A DNA stretch of 64,000 bases from Pseudomonas putida. Lineage in GTDB: Bacteria > Pseudomonadota > Gammaproteobacteria > Pseudomonadales > Pseudomonadaceae. A program made the position numbers and the translations under genes. The DNA is taken from contig NZ_BSKJ01000011.1 in the NCBI RefSeq assembly GCF_030159595.1, positions 143,996-207,995 of the forward strand. Direction: 5' to 3'. Position 1 is the first letter of the stretch. Each line of letters starts with the position of its first letter. A model generated the notes under the pieces. That model worked only from the letters and a program-made list of their open reading frames with translations, searched no databases and was not told where the DNA came from. Shown one piece after another: positions 16,668-26,451 of the stretch.

Positions 16668-17981
16668 TCAGGCCAGTGCTTCGCGTGGCTTGCCGAGCAT
16701 ACGGTCGCAGGCCACGGCACCCACCAAGGTCACCACCGAAGGCACCAGCCAGGCCAGGCCCTGGTCGCTCAGCGGCAAGTGCGCCATGAAGTCTGGCAGC
16801 ACATGGGCAATGCTGCTGCCCTTGATCGCGTCAACCATGCCGAACACCAGCGATACCAGCATCACCGGCGCCAGGATGCGGGTCGGCGAGTTCCACAGGT
16901 CCTTCACGAAGCTCAGGCCGACCACCACGATGCACGGCGGATAGATGGCGGTGAGCACCGGGATCGAGAACATGATCAGCTTGGTCAGACCAAGGTTGGA
17001 GATCAACAGCGAGAAACCGGCGAGGATCACCACCAAGGCACGGTACGACAACGGCAGGATCTGGCTGAAGTACTCGGCGCAAGCGCAGGTCAGGCCGACT
17101 GCGGTCACCAGACAGGCCAGCGCGATCAGCACAGCCAGGAAGCCGCTGCCCAACGAGCCGAAGGTATGCTGCACATAGGCATGCAGAACCGCCGCACCGT
17201 TGGTGGCGTCAGCCGCGATGTCGTGGCTGGTAGCGCCCAGACGGAACAGGCTGATGTACACCAGAGCCAGACCGACACCGGCGATCAGGCCGGCGATGAT
17301 GGCGTAGCGGGTGATCAGCTTCGGCGACTCGACACCGCGCGAGCGGATGGCGTTGACGATGACAATGCCGAACACCAGGGCACCCAGGGTGTCCATGGTC
17401 AGGTAGCCATCGGAGAAGCCCTTGGAGAACGCAGCGGCAGCGTAAGCAGGCTGTGCTTCACCAATGGTGCCGGCTGGCAGCGCGAAGGCAGCAATGCCCA
17501 GCACCGCCAGGGCGATGATCTTCAACGGCGCCAGGAAGCGACCGACAGTATCGAGCAGCTTGCCCGGATACATGGACACTGCCAGCACAACGATGAAGTA
17601 GACCAGGCTGTAGATGAACAGCGCCAACGGGCTTTCACCGGTCAGCGGTGCCACACCCACTTCAAACGACACGGTCGCCGTACGCGGGGTAGCGAACAGC
17701 GGGCCGACAGACAGGTAGCACACAGCCGCCAGCAGGCCGCCGAAGAACTTGCCGATCGGGCTGCTCAGGGCATCCATACCGCCACCGACCTTGGCCAGAG
17801 CGACCACGGTAATGACCGGCAGGCCCACGGCGGTCACCAGGAAGCCCAGTGCAGCCATCCACACGTGCGGGCCAGACTGCAGACCGACGATAGGCGGGAA
17901 GATGATGTTGCCTGCACCTACGAAAAGCGCAAACGTCATAAAGCCAAGCGCCAGGATGTCCTGGCCTTTGAGAACTTTCAT
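16668..17981 (-). CDS. brnQ: Branched-chain amino acid transport carrier
   Basis: This 437-residue BrnQ/LIVCS family symporter takes up leucine, isoleucine and valine, normally coupled to Na+ or H+, across the inner membrane. It has about 12 membrane segments. The conserved N-terminal LALGFMTFALFVGAGNIIFPP and the VGPLFATPRTATVSFEVGVAP segment are diagnostic. The length is typical. It is monocistronic, with its own terminator and a 374-base upstream region that carries a strong dyad in the leader. Confidence 0.93.
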   Translation of the reverse strand: MKVLKGQDILALGFMTFALFVGAGNIIFPPIVGLQSGPHVWMAALGFLVTAVGLPVITVVALAKVGGGMDALSSPIGKFFGGLLAAVCYLSVGPLFATPRTATVSFEVGVAPLTGESPLALFIYSLVYFIVVLAVSMYPGKLLDTVGRFLAPLKIIALAVLGIAAFALPAGTIGEAQPAYAAAAFSKGFSDGYLTMDTLGALVFGIVIVNAIRSRGVESPKLITRYAIIAGLIAGVGLALVYISLFRLGATSHDIAADATNGAAVLHAYVQHTFGSLGSGFLAVLIALACLVTAVGLTCACAEYFSQILPLSYRALVVILAGFSLLISNLGLTKLIMFSIPVLTAIYPPCIVVVGLSFVKDLWNSPTRILAPVMLVSLVFGMVDAIKGSSIAHVLPDFMAHLPLSDQGLAWLVPSVVTLVGAVACDRMLGKPREALA

Positions 17982-18023
17982 TTAAGGTAGTACCACACTG
18001 CTGAAATCGGGATTCGAGAGGGG

Positions 18024-18046
18024 ATTTCCCTATGGGTGAGGGAAAT
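18024..18046. promoter_or_regulatory. Perfect dyad in the brnQ leader
   Basis: ATTTCCCT and AGGGAAAT are separated by seven bases, 43-65 bases upstream of the brnQ start. It could be an operator (for example of an amino-acid responsive regulator) or an mRNA hairpin. Confidence 0.4.
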
Positions 18047-18307
18047 GCTGCCCGGCTTTATAGGCCAGACCCGTTTAGCGTGTCGTTCCCTTTTGGGGAG
18101 CGGGCACAGAGTGAACGCGTAGACTAACCGTTTTACCCGACAAACGCACTGTTACAGTGCTGCTTGTCCGATGTGCGTACATGTTTGTCGTCTGGTTATC
18201 GGTGTCCGGCGATAATTTATTGCCAGTTAGTGCGAATGTCTGGTGGAAAAACCTGGTGGGGGCTATCGAATTTTCCACACCTACAAAATACCCAACGCTA
18301 CAACGAC

Positions 18308-18328
18308 AAAGGCCACCCGAAGGTGGCC
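18308..18328 (-). terminator. Hairpin at the end of the TCA operon
   Basis: GGCCACC and GGTGGCC flank a CGAA loop, followed on the minus strand by a short U-run; it lies 27 bases after the sucD stop. Confidence 0.65.
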
Positions 18329-18355
18329 TCTGTGCGCGTGGGGGGTGTAGCAGTA

Positions 18356-19240
18356 TTACTTCTTGGCTTCCCAGCCAGTCAGCTCGGCCAGGGCCTTGCC
18401 GATGTCAGCCAGAGAACGCACGGTCTTCACACCCGCGTCCTGCAGGGCGGCGAATTTCTCGTCCGCAGTGCCCTTGCCGCCGGAGATGATGGCGCCAGCG
18501 TGGCCCATGCGCTTGCCCGCAGGTGCGGTAACACCAGCGATGTAGGAAACGACAGGCTTGGTAACGTTGGCCTTGATGTAGGCCGCGGCTTCTTCTTCAG
18601 CCGAACCGCCGATCTCACCGATCATGACGATCGCTTCGGTCTTCGGGTCTTCCTGGAACAGCTTCAGGATGTCGATGAAGTTGGAGCCCGGGATCGGGTC
18701 ACCGCCGATGCCGACGCAGGTCGACTGGCCGAAGCCGGCGTCGGTGGTCTGCTTCACAGCTTCATAGGTCAGGGTGCCGGAACGCGAAACGATACCGACC
18801 TTGCCTGGCAAGTGAATGTGACCTGGCATGATGCCGATCTTGCACTCGCCCGGGGTGATGACACCTGGGCAGTTAGGGCCGATCAGGGTAACGCCCAGCT
18901 CGTCGCACTTGACCTTGGCATCCAGCATGTCCAGGGTAGGAATGCCTTCGGTGATGCACACGATCAGCTTGATGCCACCGAAAGCAGCTTCCAGGATCGA
19001 GTCTTTGCAGAACGGAGCAGGAACGTAGATAACCGAAGCGTCAGCGCCGGTAGCTTCCACGGCTTCCTTGACGGTGTTGAACACCGGCAGGCCCAGGTGG
19101 GTGGTGCCACCCTTGCCTGGGGTTACGCCGCCGACCATCTTGGTGCCGTAGGCGATGGCTTGTTCGGAGTGGAAAGTACCCTGCGAGCCGGTGAAGCCCT
19201 GGCAGATGACTTTGGTGTCTTTATTGATCAGGACGCTCAT
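18356..19240 (-). CDS. sucD: Succinyl-CoA synthetase alpha subunit
   Basis: SucD with SucC converts succinyl-CoA to succinate with formation of a nucleoside triphosphate in the TCA cycle. This 294-residue protein shows the CoA-binding GFTGSQGTFHSEQAI segment, the GPNCPG motif, and GKRMGHAGAIISGGKGTA containing the active-site His that is phosphorylated (about residue 246). Its start codon overlaps the sucC stop (TAATG). It is the last gene of the block and is followed by a hairpin. Confidence 0.97.
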   Translation of the reverse strand: MSVLINKDTKVICQGFTGSQGTFHSEQAIAYGTKMVGGVTPGKGGTTHLGLPVFNTVKEAVEATGADASVIYVPAPFCKDSILEAAFGGIKLIVCITEGIPTLDMLDAKVKCDELGVTLIGPNCPGVITPGECKIGIMPGHIHLPGKVGIVSRSGTLTYEAVKQTTDAGFGQSTCVGIGGDPIPGSNFIDILKLFQEDPKTEAIVMIGEIGGSAEEEAAAYIKANVTKPVVSYIAGVTAPAGKRMGHAGAIISGGKGTADEKFAALQDAGVKTVRSLADIGKALAELTGWEAKK

Positions 19241-20406
19241 TACTTGCCCTCCGCAGCTTTGACAACTTGTTGAGCAGCGTCGGTCAGGCTGGTTGCCGCA
19301 ATGATGTTCAAACCGCTTTCTGCCAGTACTTTAGCGCCCAGTTCGGCGTTGTTACCTTCAAGGCGAACAACAACCGGAACTTTAACGCCGACTTCTTTCA
19401 CTGCACCGATGATGCCTTCGGCAATCATGTCGCAGCGAACGATGCCGCCGAAGATGTTGACCAGAACGGCCGCGACATTGCTGTCGGACAGAATGATCTT
19501 GAACGCTTCGGTAACGCGCTCTTTGGTAGCACCACCGCCAACGTCGAGGAAGTTGGCTGGCTTGCCGCCATGCAGGTTGACGATGTCCATGGTACCCATG
19601 GCCAGGCCGGCACCGTTGACCATGCAACCGATGTTGCCTTCCAGCGCCACGTAGTTCAGCTCGAAGCTGGCAGCGTGGGCTTCACGAGGATCGTCCTGCG
19701 ACGGGTCGTGGAAGGTTTTCAGCTTAGGCTGACGGTACATGGCGTTTGCGTCGATGTTGATCTTCGCATCCAGGCAGTGCAGGTCGCCGTCGGCCTTGAT
19801 GACCAGCGGGTTGACTTCCAGCAGGGCCAGGTCGTGTTCTTTGAACAGCTTGGCCAGGCCTACGAAAATCTTGGCGAACTGTGCAACTTGCTTGCCTTCC
19901 AGACCCAGCTGGAATGCCAGTTCACGACCCTGGAACGGCTGAGCGCCGACCAGTGGATCGATAGTAGCCTTGATGATCTTCTCAGGAGTTTCGTGAGCGA
20001 CTTTCTCGATGTCCACGCCACCTTCGGTGGAGGCCATGAACACGATACGGCGGCTCGAGCGATCGACTACAGCGCCCAGGTACAGCTCTTTGGCGATGTC
20101 AGTGCAGGATTCGACCAGGATCTTGGTCACTGGCTGACCGTTGGCGTCGGTCTGGTAGGTTACCAGGCGCTTGCCCAACCATTGCGCAGCGAACGCCTTG
20201 GCGTCTTCCTTGCTGCGAACCAGCTTGACGCCGCCCGCTTTACCGCGACCACCTGCGTGAACCTGGGCTTTTACAACCCACTCGGAACCGCCGATCTTGT
20301 CGCAGGCTTCTGCTGCAGCTTCAGGGGTGTCGACTGCGAAACCCTTGGAAACTGGCAGGCCGTATTCAGCGAACAGCTGCTTACCCTGATACTCGTGAAG
20401 ATTCAT
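19240..20406 (-). CDS. sucC: Succinyl-CoA synthetase beta subunit
   Basis: This 388-residue protein, the exact family length, is the nucleotide- and succinate-binding subunit. It has the N-terminal MNLHEYQGKQLFAEYGLPV, an ATP-grasp domain (VVKAQVHAGGRGKAGGVKL, LLEVNPLVI), and a C-terminal ligase domain with NIFGGIVRCDMIAEGI and VVRLEGNNAELG. It follows lpdG by 172 bases, a gap with GC-rich stems that may tune expression but shows no clear terminator. The stop overlaps sucD by one base. Confidence 0.97.
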   Translation of the reverse strand: MNLHEYQGKQLFAEYGLPVSKGFAVDTPEAAAEACDKIGGSEWVVKAQVHAGGRGKAGGVKLVRSKEDAKAFAAQWLGKRLVTYQTDANGQPVTKILVESCTDIAKELYLGAVVDRSSRRIVFMASTEGGVDIEKVAHETPEKIIKATIDPLVGAQPFQGRELAFQLGLEGKQVAQFAKIFVGLAKLFKEHDLALLEVNPLVIKADGDLHCLDAKINIDANAMYRQPKLKTFHDPSQDDPREAHAASFELNYVALEGNIGCMVNGAGLAMGTMDIVNLHGGKPANFLDVGGGATKERVTEAFKIILSDSNVAAVLVNIFGGIVRCDMIAEGIIGAVKEVGVKVPVVVRLEGNNAELGAKVLAESGLNIIAATSLTDAAQQVVKAAEGK

Positions 20407-20578
20407 GCTTTTTACCGTCTTCGTTAGGTACTGCGCTTCGGCGCTGCGCCATTACTGGCGCCGCACCACCTGTGACCGTTGACCCCGGGTTTTCCCATGT
20501 AGTCCGGTCCGGCGGACGTTCCGCGGTGAGTCATGCACGCAAGACTCACGACGGGCTGCCCGCCGTGGTTTCTTATAA

Positions 20579-22015
20579 TTAACGCTTCTTACGGTTGGCC
20601 ACGTGAATGGCGCCGCCATTCACCGCCAGCGCTGCTTCATGCAACGCTTCGGACAGGGTTGGATGGCTGAAGACCATCATGCCCAGATCCTCGGCACTGG
20701 TGCCGAATTCCATTGCGATTGCACCCTGCTGCACCAGTTCGGCAGCCGATGGGCCAATCACATGTACACCCAGGACGCGGTCGGTCTTGGCATCGGCGAT
20801 GACCTTGACGAAACCACCGGTGTCGTTGGCAGCCATCGCACGGCCGCTGGCCGCGAACGGGAAGGTGCCTACGTTAACCTCAACACCCTCGGCCTTCAAG
20901 GACTGTTCGGTCTTGCCGACCCATGCAATTTCCGGGTGGGTGTAGATAACCGACGGGATCAGGTCGTAGTTCATCTGGGCCTTGTGGCCCTTGATACGCT
21001 CGACAACCATGATGCCCTCTTCCGAGGCCTTGTGGGCCAGCATCATGCCGCGTACCACGTCACCGATGGCGAACACGCCCGGCACGCTGGTGGCGCAGTG
21101 ATCGTCGACGAAAATGTAGCCACGCTCGTCGATGGTCACGCCGCTGTCGGCAGCCAGCAGGTCGGTGGTGACAGGGCGACGGCCGACCGCGACGATCAGC
21201 TTGTCGAAGGTGATCTTCTGCTCGCCTTCGGCGTTGGTGTAGGTCACTTCAACTTCGTTGCCGTTGACTTTCGAGCCGGTGACGCGCGCGCCCAGCTTGA
21301 TGTCCAGGCCTTGCTTGGTCAGGGTCTTCTGGGCTTCTTTCGACACGGCAGTGTCGGCAGCCATCAGGAAGGTGTCCAGGGCTTCCAGGACGGTGACTTC
21401 AGCACCCAGGCGAGCCCATACCGAGCCCAGCTCCAGGCCGATCACACCAGCACCGATAACGCCCAGGCGCTTCGGTACGGCCTGGAATTCCAGGGCGCCG
21501 GTGGAGTCGACGATGACGTTCTGGTCGACCGGAGCCGGCGGAATGTCGATCGGGCGCGAGCCGGAAGCCAGGATCACGTTCTCGGCTTCGATGACTTCGG
21601 TGGTGCCGTCAGCCTTGGTGACTTCGACCTTTTTACCAGCCAGCAGCTTGCCGTGGCCCTGGATCGAAGTAACGCCGTTGGCCTTGAACAGGGTGGCAAC
21701 GCCACCCGTCAGGTTCTTGACGATGCCGGCCTTGCGGCCAACCATCGCGGCGACGTCCATCTTCACTTCGCCCGTGGAGATACCGTGGACGTTGAAGCTC
21801 TCTTTGGCTTCCTTGTACTTCCAGGAGCTGTCCAGCAGCGCCTTGGAAGGAATGCAACCTACGTTCAGGCAGGTGCCGCCCAGGGCCAGTTTGCCCTCGG
21901 CGTCAGTGTACTTCTCGATACAGGCAGTCTTCAGACCAAGTTGGGCAGCCTTGATGGCAGCCACATAGCCGCCAGGACCTGCACCAATCACCACTACGTC
22001 GAATTTCTGGGTCAT
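20579..22015 (-). CDS. lpdG: Dihydrolipoyl dehydrogenase (E3 of 2-oxoglutarate dehydrogenase)
   Basis: This 478-residue FAD disulfide oxidoreductase reoxidises lipoamide on the SucB E2 core. The FAD site VVVIGAGPGGYVAAIKAAQLG is at the N-terminus and the redox pair is in GGTCLNVGCIPSKALL (Cys about 49 and 54). The NAD site is VIGAGVIGLELGSVWARLG, and the C-terminal interface His-Glu is in VFSHPTLSEALHEAAL. Placement directly after sucAB makes it the LPD-Glc type E3 that serves 2-oxoglutarate dehydrogenase (and in P. putida also pyruvate and glycine systems, as known for LpdG). Confidence 0.95.
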   Translation of the reverse strand: MTQKFDVVVIGAGPGGYVAAIKAAQLGLKTACIEKYTDAEGKLALGGTCLNVGCIPSKALLDSSWKYKEAKESFNVHGISTGEVKMDVAAMVGRKAGIVKNLTGGVATLFKANGVTSIQGHGKLLAGKKVEVTKADGTTEVIEAENVILASGSRPIDIPPAPVDQNVIVDSTGALEFQAVPKRLGVIGAGVIGLELGSVWARLGAEVTVLEALDTFLMAADTAVSKEAQKTLTKQGLDIKLGARVTGSKVNGNEVEVTYTNAEGEQKITFDKLIVAVGRRPVTTDLLAADSGVTIDERGYIFVDDHCATSVPGVFAIGDVVRGMMLAHKASEEGIMVVERIKGHKAQMNYDLIPSVIYTHPEIAWVGKTEQSLKAEGVEVNVGTFPFAASGRAMAANDTGGFVKVIADAKTDRVLGVHVIGPSAAELVQQGAIAMEFGTSAEDLGMMVFSHPTLSEALHEAALAVNGGAIHVANRKKR

Positions 22016-22108
22016 AAAAGATTCCTTATCAGCAACAAGCTACAAGCCGCGAACCGCGCGGCATGGCTTCTCGCGAAGCCAGGGCCGGCACGGTACGCAG
22101 CCAGAGGG

Positions 22109-23332
22109 TTAGATGTCCAGCAGCAGGCGGGACGGATCTTCCAGCAGGTTCTTGATAGTGACCAGGAAGGTTACCGCTTCCTTGCCGTCGATCAGGCGGT
22201 GATCGTACGACAGCGCCAGGTACATCATCGGGCGAATCACGACCTGGCCATTGATGGCCATCGGGCGCTGGATGATGTTGTGCATGCCGAGAATGGCGGC
22301 CTGCGGCGGGTTGACGATCGGGGTCGACATCATCGAACCGAAGGTACCACCGTTGGTGATGGTGAAGGTGCCACCGGTCATCTCTTCGATGGACAGTTTG
22401 CCGTCACGGGCCTTCTTGCCAAAGGTAGCGATGCCGTTCTCGATTTCAGCCAGGCTCATCGACTCGGCGTTACGCAGTACCGGCACCACCAGGCCACGGT
22501 CGCTGGACACGGCAACACCGACGTCGGCGAAGCCGTGGTAGACGATGTCGTTGCCGTCGATCGAGGCGTTGACTGCCGGGAAGCGCTTCAGCGCTTCGGT
22601 AGCGGCCTTGACGAAGAACGACATGAAGCCCAGGCGCACGCCATTGTGGGTCTTCTCGAACAGGTCCTTGTACTTCGAACGCAGCGCCATGACTTCGGTC
22701 ATGTCCACTTCGTTGAAGGTAGTCAGCATCGCCATGTTGGACTGTGCTTCGACCAGACGCTCGGCGATCTTGGCACGCAGGCGGGTCATCGGCACGCGCT
22801 TCTCGGTGCGGTCGCCAGCAGCGACGACTACCGCAGCAGCAGCGGCGGCAGGCTTGGCAGCCGGGGCAGCGGCAGGTGCCGACTTCTTGTTGGCAACAGC
22901 CGCAACCACGTCTTCCTTGGTGACGCGACCGCCTTTACCAGTACCGGCAACGGTAGCCAGGTCGATGCCGTTTTCTTCCGCCAGCTTGCGAGCAGCCGGG
23001 GCAGCAATCGGGTCATCTTCGCCAGCATCAGCGGCAGCGGCAGCGGCAGCTGGAGCAGCGGCAGGAGCAGCGGCGGCGGCAGGAGCGGCAGCACCGCCTT
23101 CAACGATCGAACCCAGCAGTTCGTCGGACAGGACGGTGTCGCCCTCGCCCTTGACGATGTCGCCCAGCACGCCATCGGCGGTAGCCAGTACTTCCAGGAC
23201 AACCTTGTCGGTCTCGATGTCGACGATCAGCTCGTCACGCTTGACGGCATCGCCCGGCTTCTTGTGCCAGGTGGCAACGGTGCCATCGGCAACCGATTCC
23301 GGGAAGGTTGGGGCTTTGATCTCGATAGCCAT
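22109..23332 (-). CDS. sucB: Dihydrolipoyl succinyltransferase (E2 of 2-oxoglutarate dehydrogenase)
   Basis: This 407-residue protein has one N-terminal lipoyl domain with [11 protein letters not shown] (lipoylated Lys near 44), a flexible Ala/Pro linker and an E1/E3-binding domain ([33 protein letters not shown], read in parts). A second Ala-rich linker and the catalytic acyltransferase core follow, ending with [16 protein letters not shown] (His and Asp of the active site). The linkers are rich in GCN and CCN codons and give long antisense open frames that should not be annotated. It lies between sucA and lpdG. Confidence 0.96.
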
Positions 23333-23374
23333 TATCTGTGTTTCCTTAAATTCGGTTTCAGGTGCGCGAAGGCG

Positions 23375-26206
23375 TTAGACAGTGAAGGCGTCTTGCAGCA
23401 GTTTTTCCTGCTGTTCGGCGTGCTTCGAAGCGTAACCACAGGCTGGTGCGGCAGAAGCGTCGCGACCGGCGTATTCCAGGACCAGTGCCTTGTTGTGGCG
23501 GCCCAGGATACGGCGCATGTGGTGCTGGCTGCTGTACCAGGCGCCCTGGTTCATCGGCTCTTCCTGGCACCACACGGCGTGCTTGAGGTTGCTGTATTGC
23601 GCCAGGATTTCGACCAGGTCGTCTTCCGGGAACGGGTACAGCTGCTCGAGACGCAGGATGGCGATGTCTTCGCGGCCTTCGGCACGGCGTTTTTCCAGCA
23701 GGTCGTAGTAGACCTTGCCGCTGCACAGCACCAGGCGCTCGACCTTGGCCGGATCGATTGCGTCGATTTCCGGGATCACGGTCTGGAACGAGCCTTCGGC
23801 CAGGTCTTCCAAGGTCGAGATGGCCAGCTTGTGGCGCAGCAGCGACTTCGGCGTCAGGACGACCAGCGGCTTGCGCAGCGGGCGGATGACCTGGCGACGC
23901 AGCAGGTGGTAGATCTGTGCCGGGGTAGTCGGTACGCAGACCTGGATGTTGTGCTCGGCGCACAGCTGCAGGTAACGCTCCAGACGCGCGGAGGAGTGCT
24001 CCGGGCCCTGCCCTTCGTAACCGTGTGGCAGCAGCATGGTCAGACCGCACAGGCGGCCCCACTTGTGCTCACCGCTGGTGATGAACTGGTCGATCACCAC
24101 TTGCGCACCGTTGGCGAAGTCGCCGAACTGGGCTTCCCAGATCACCAGCGCGTTCGGCGTGGTGGTGGAATAGCCGTATTCGAAGGCCAGTACCGCTTCT
24201 TCCGACAGGAAGGAGTCGTACAGGTCGAAGCGCGGCTGGCCCGGGAACAGGTTCTGCAGCGGAATGTAGGTGCTGGCGTCCTTCTGGTTGTGCAGCACCG
24301 CGTGACGGTGCGAGAAGGTGCCACGGCCGATGTCCTGGCCGGTCATGCGGATCGGGTGACCTTCGAACTGCAGGGTGGCGTAGGCCATGGTCTCTGCATA
24401 ACCCCAGTTGATCGGCAAGCCACCAGCCTGCATCTTCTGGCGATCTTCGTAGATCTTCGACACCTGGCGCTGAACGACGAAGCCTTCTGGCAGTTCCAGC
24501 AGCTTGGCCGACAGGTCCTGCAGGGTCTTGAGGTCGAAGCGGGTGTCGTGACGCGCAGTCCAGGCGTGGCCCAGGTACGGACGCCAGTCGACGAACAGCT
24601 CGCGGTTCGGCTCCTTGACCAGGCTTTTCACAACGTGCAGGCCGTTGTCCAGCGCGTTGCGGTACTCGTCGATCTTGGCCTGAGCACGCTCGGCGTCGAT
24701 GCGACCGGCCTGGATCAGCGCCTCGGCATACAGTTCACGCGTAGTGCGCTGCTTGCTGATCTGCTGGTACATCAGCGGCTGGGTGCCGTTCGGCTCGTCG
24801 GCCTCGTTGTGGCCGCGACGACGGTAGCAGACCAGGTCGATGACCACGTCACGCTTGAACTGCATGCGGTAGTCGATGGCCAGCTGGGTGACGAACAGCA
24901 CCGCTTCCGGGTCATCCCCGTTCACGTGCAGGATCGGCGCCTGGATCATCTTGGCAACGTCGGTGGCGTACTCGGTGGAGCGCGCATCCAGCGGGTTGCT
25001 GATGGTGAAGCCAACCTGGTTGTTGATCACGATGTGCACGGTACCGCCGGTCTTGAAACCGCGGGTCTGCGACATCTGGAAGGTTTCCATGACCACGCCC
25101 TGGCCGGCGAATGCTGCGTCGCCGTGGATCGAGATCGGGAGTACCTTGTCGCCAACGGTGTCGTTACGGCGGTCCTGACGGGCACGCACCGAACCTTCGA
25201 CCACGGGCGAAACGATTTCCAGGTGGGACGGGTTGAACGCCATGGCCAGGTGAACTTCGCCACCGGTGGTCATCACGTTCGAGGAGAAGCCCTGGTGATA
25301 CTTCACGTCACCGGAGCCCAGCTCGTTCATCTTCTTGCCTTCGAACTCGTCGAACAGCTCGCGCGGGTTCTTGCCGAAGGTGTTCACCAGTACGTTCAGG
25401 CGGCCACGGTGGGCCATGCCGATCACGACTTCCTTGGTGCCGTAAGAGCCGGAACGCTGGATCATTTCATCCAGCATCGGGATCAGGCTCTCGCCGCCTT
25501 CAAGACCGAAACGCTTGGTGCCCGGGTACTTGGTGCCCAGGTACTTTTCCAGGCCCTCACCGGCGGTCACGCGCTCCAGCAGGTGAGCCTGCACGTCAGC
25601 GGAAAACTCCGGACGGCCGCGCACGCTTTCCAGGCGCTGCTGGAACCAGCTGCGCTGCTCGGAATCGACGATGTGGGTGAATTCGGCGCCAATGGTGCGA
25701 CAATATGTCTTCTGGAGTGCATCGAAGATGTCGCGTAGGCTCGCCTCCTCTTTGCCGATGAACAGGTCGCCGGCACGGAAGGTCGTATCAAGATCGGCAT
25801 TGGTCAAGCCGTAGTGATTGATCGACAGGTCTACGGGCGCAGGGCGCTGCCACAACCCCAACGGGTCGAGCTTGGCAGCCTGATGGCCGCGCATACGATA
25901 GGCCTGGATCAGTCGCAGAACTTCAACCTGCTTCTTCTCGTGTTCACTGCTCACGCTCCCGGCGGATACCGGTTGGGCGCGGCGCTGGTTCTTTGCCAGC
26001 AGTACGAAATGGTCGCGGATTGTCGAGTGCGATACATCAGTAGCGGTGCTGCCGTCGGCTGGCAACTTCTGGAAGTAAGTGCGCCACTCTTCTGGCACAG
26101 CGTTAGGGTCGTGCAGGTAGAGTTCGTAGAGCTCTTCCACATATGCAGCGTTACCACCTGAAAGGTGGGCGCTATCCCACATGCGCTGCATCACGCTTTC
26201 TTGCAT
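23375..26206 (-). CDS. sucA: 2-oxoglutarate dehydrogenase E1 component
   Basis: This 943-residue thiamine diphosphate enzyme decarboxylates 2-oxoglutarate and succinylates the lipoyl group of SucB. It has an N-terminal SGGNAAYVEELYELYLHDPNAVPEEW segment (E2/E3 docking in this family) and the ThDP domain with VVIGMAHRGRLNVL and GDAAFAGQGVVMET. The central DLVCYRRRGHNEADEPNGTQP segment, the transketolase-like EYGYSTTTPNALVIWEAQFGDFANGAQ and the C-terminal PEEWRTYFQ-independent SQHHMRRIL region follow. All key His, Glu and Asp motifs appear intact. A 245-base gap separates it from sdhB, with a small hairpin at 26401-26421 that may modulate read-through. Confidence 0.97.
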   Translation of the reverse strand: MQESVMQRMWDSAHLSGGNAAYVEELYELYLHDPNAVPEEWRTYFQKLPADGSTATDVSHSTIRDHFVLLAKNQRRAQPVSAGSVSSEHEKKQVEVLRLIQAYRMRGHQAAKLDPLGLWQRPAPVDLSINHYGLTNADLDTTFRAGDLFIGKEEASLRDIFDALQKTYCRTIGAEFTHIVDSEQRSWFQQRLESVRGRPEFSADVQAHLLERVTAGEGLEKYLGTKYPGTKRFGLEGGESLIPMLDEMIQRSGSYGTKEVVIGMAHRGRLNVLVNTFGKNPRELFDEFEGKKMNELGSGDVKYHQGFSSNVMTTGGEVHLAMAFNPSHLEIVSPVVEGSVRARQDRRNDTVGDKVLPISIHGDAAFAGQGVVMETFQMSQTRGFKTGGTVHIVINNQVGFTISNPLDARSTEYATDVAKMIQAPILHVNGDDPEAVLFVTQLAIDYRMQFKRDVVIDLVCYRRRGHNEADEPNGTQPLMYQQISKQRTTRELYAEALIQAGRIDAERAQAKIDEYRNALDNGLHVVKSLVKEPNRELFVDWRPYLGHAWTARHDTRFDLKTLQDLSAKLLELPEGFVVQRQVSKIYEDRQKMQAGGLPINWGYAETMAYATLQFEGHPIRMTGQDIGRGTFSHRHAVLHNQKDASTYIPLQNLFPGQPRFDLYDSFLSEEAVLAFEYGYSTTTPNALVIWEAQFGDFANGAQVVIDQFITSGEHKWGRLCGLTMLLPHGYEGQGPEHSSARLERYLQLCAEHNIQVCVPTTPAQIYHLLRRQVIRPLRKPLVVLTPKSLLRHKLAISTLEDLAEGSFQTVIPEIDAIDPAKVERLVLCSGKVYYDLLEKRRAEGREDIAILRLEQLYPFPEDDLVEILAQYSNLKHAVWCQEEPMNQGAWYSSQHHMRRILGRHNKALVLEYAGRDASAAPACGYASKHAEQQEKLLQDAFTV

Positions 26207-26451
26207 GCTTGGTCACCCTCGATTAGGGGACTGATCGGCGAGAGCCACAGCAAACCTGGAAAAGTCCGAATAAAGCGACTGAACCACGCCACTTGGATCC
26301 TGCTGATTTTCCGGGTACCAGCCCGGAAAGCCCCTGCTGGTCTCATATCTTCATAGGTATGAACGCGGGCTTTGTGGGCCCTTGTTCGGGTTTTACCTCA
26401 GTGCGGGCTCACCACCCGCACCTCGGCTTACTGCAGGTACAACAGGTTGTA

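Larger units (their letters stand above)
17982..18355. other. Intergenic region between brnQ and sucD
   Basis: This 374-base stretch holds no convincing gene; short frames here have no family features. It contains an 8-bp perfect inverted repeat (ATTTCCCT / AGGGAAAT, 18024-18046) in the brnQ leader, presumably the brnQ promoter further upstream on the minus strand, and the sucD terminator at its right end. I could not assign convincing -10/-35 hexamers. Confidence 0.6.

Noticed and set aside
16545..17990. A 481-codon plus-strand frame opposite brnQ
   Set aside because: Antisense shadow of a conserved membrane protein gene; the product is rich in Gln, His, Arg and Asp with no motif.
18075..18278. 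A 67-codon minus-strand frame in the brnQ-sucD gap
   Set aside because: No clear ribosome site, no recognisable family, and it overlaps the probable brnQ promoter region; kept only as a possibility.
20603..25738. A 1711-codon open frame on the plus strand opposite sucA, sucB and lpdG
   Set aside because: It is antisense to three certain genes and reflects their GC-rich third positions; its product is low-complexity His/Gln/Val-rich with no domain and no ribosome site.
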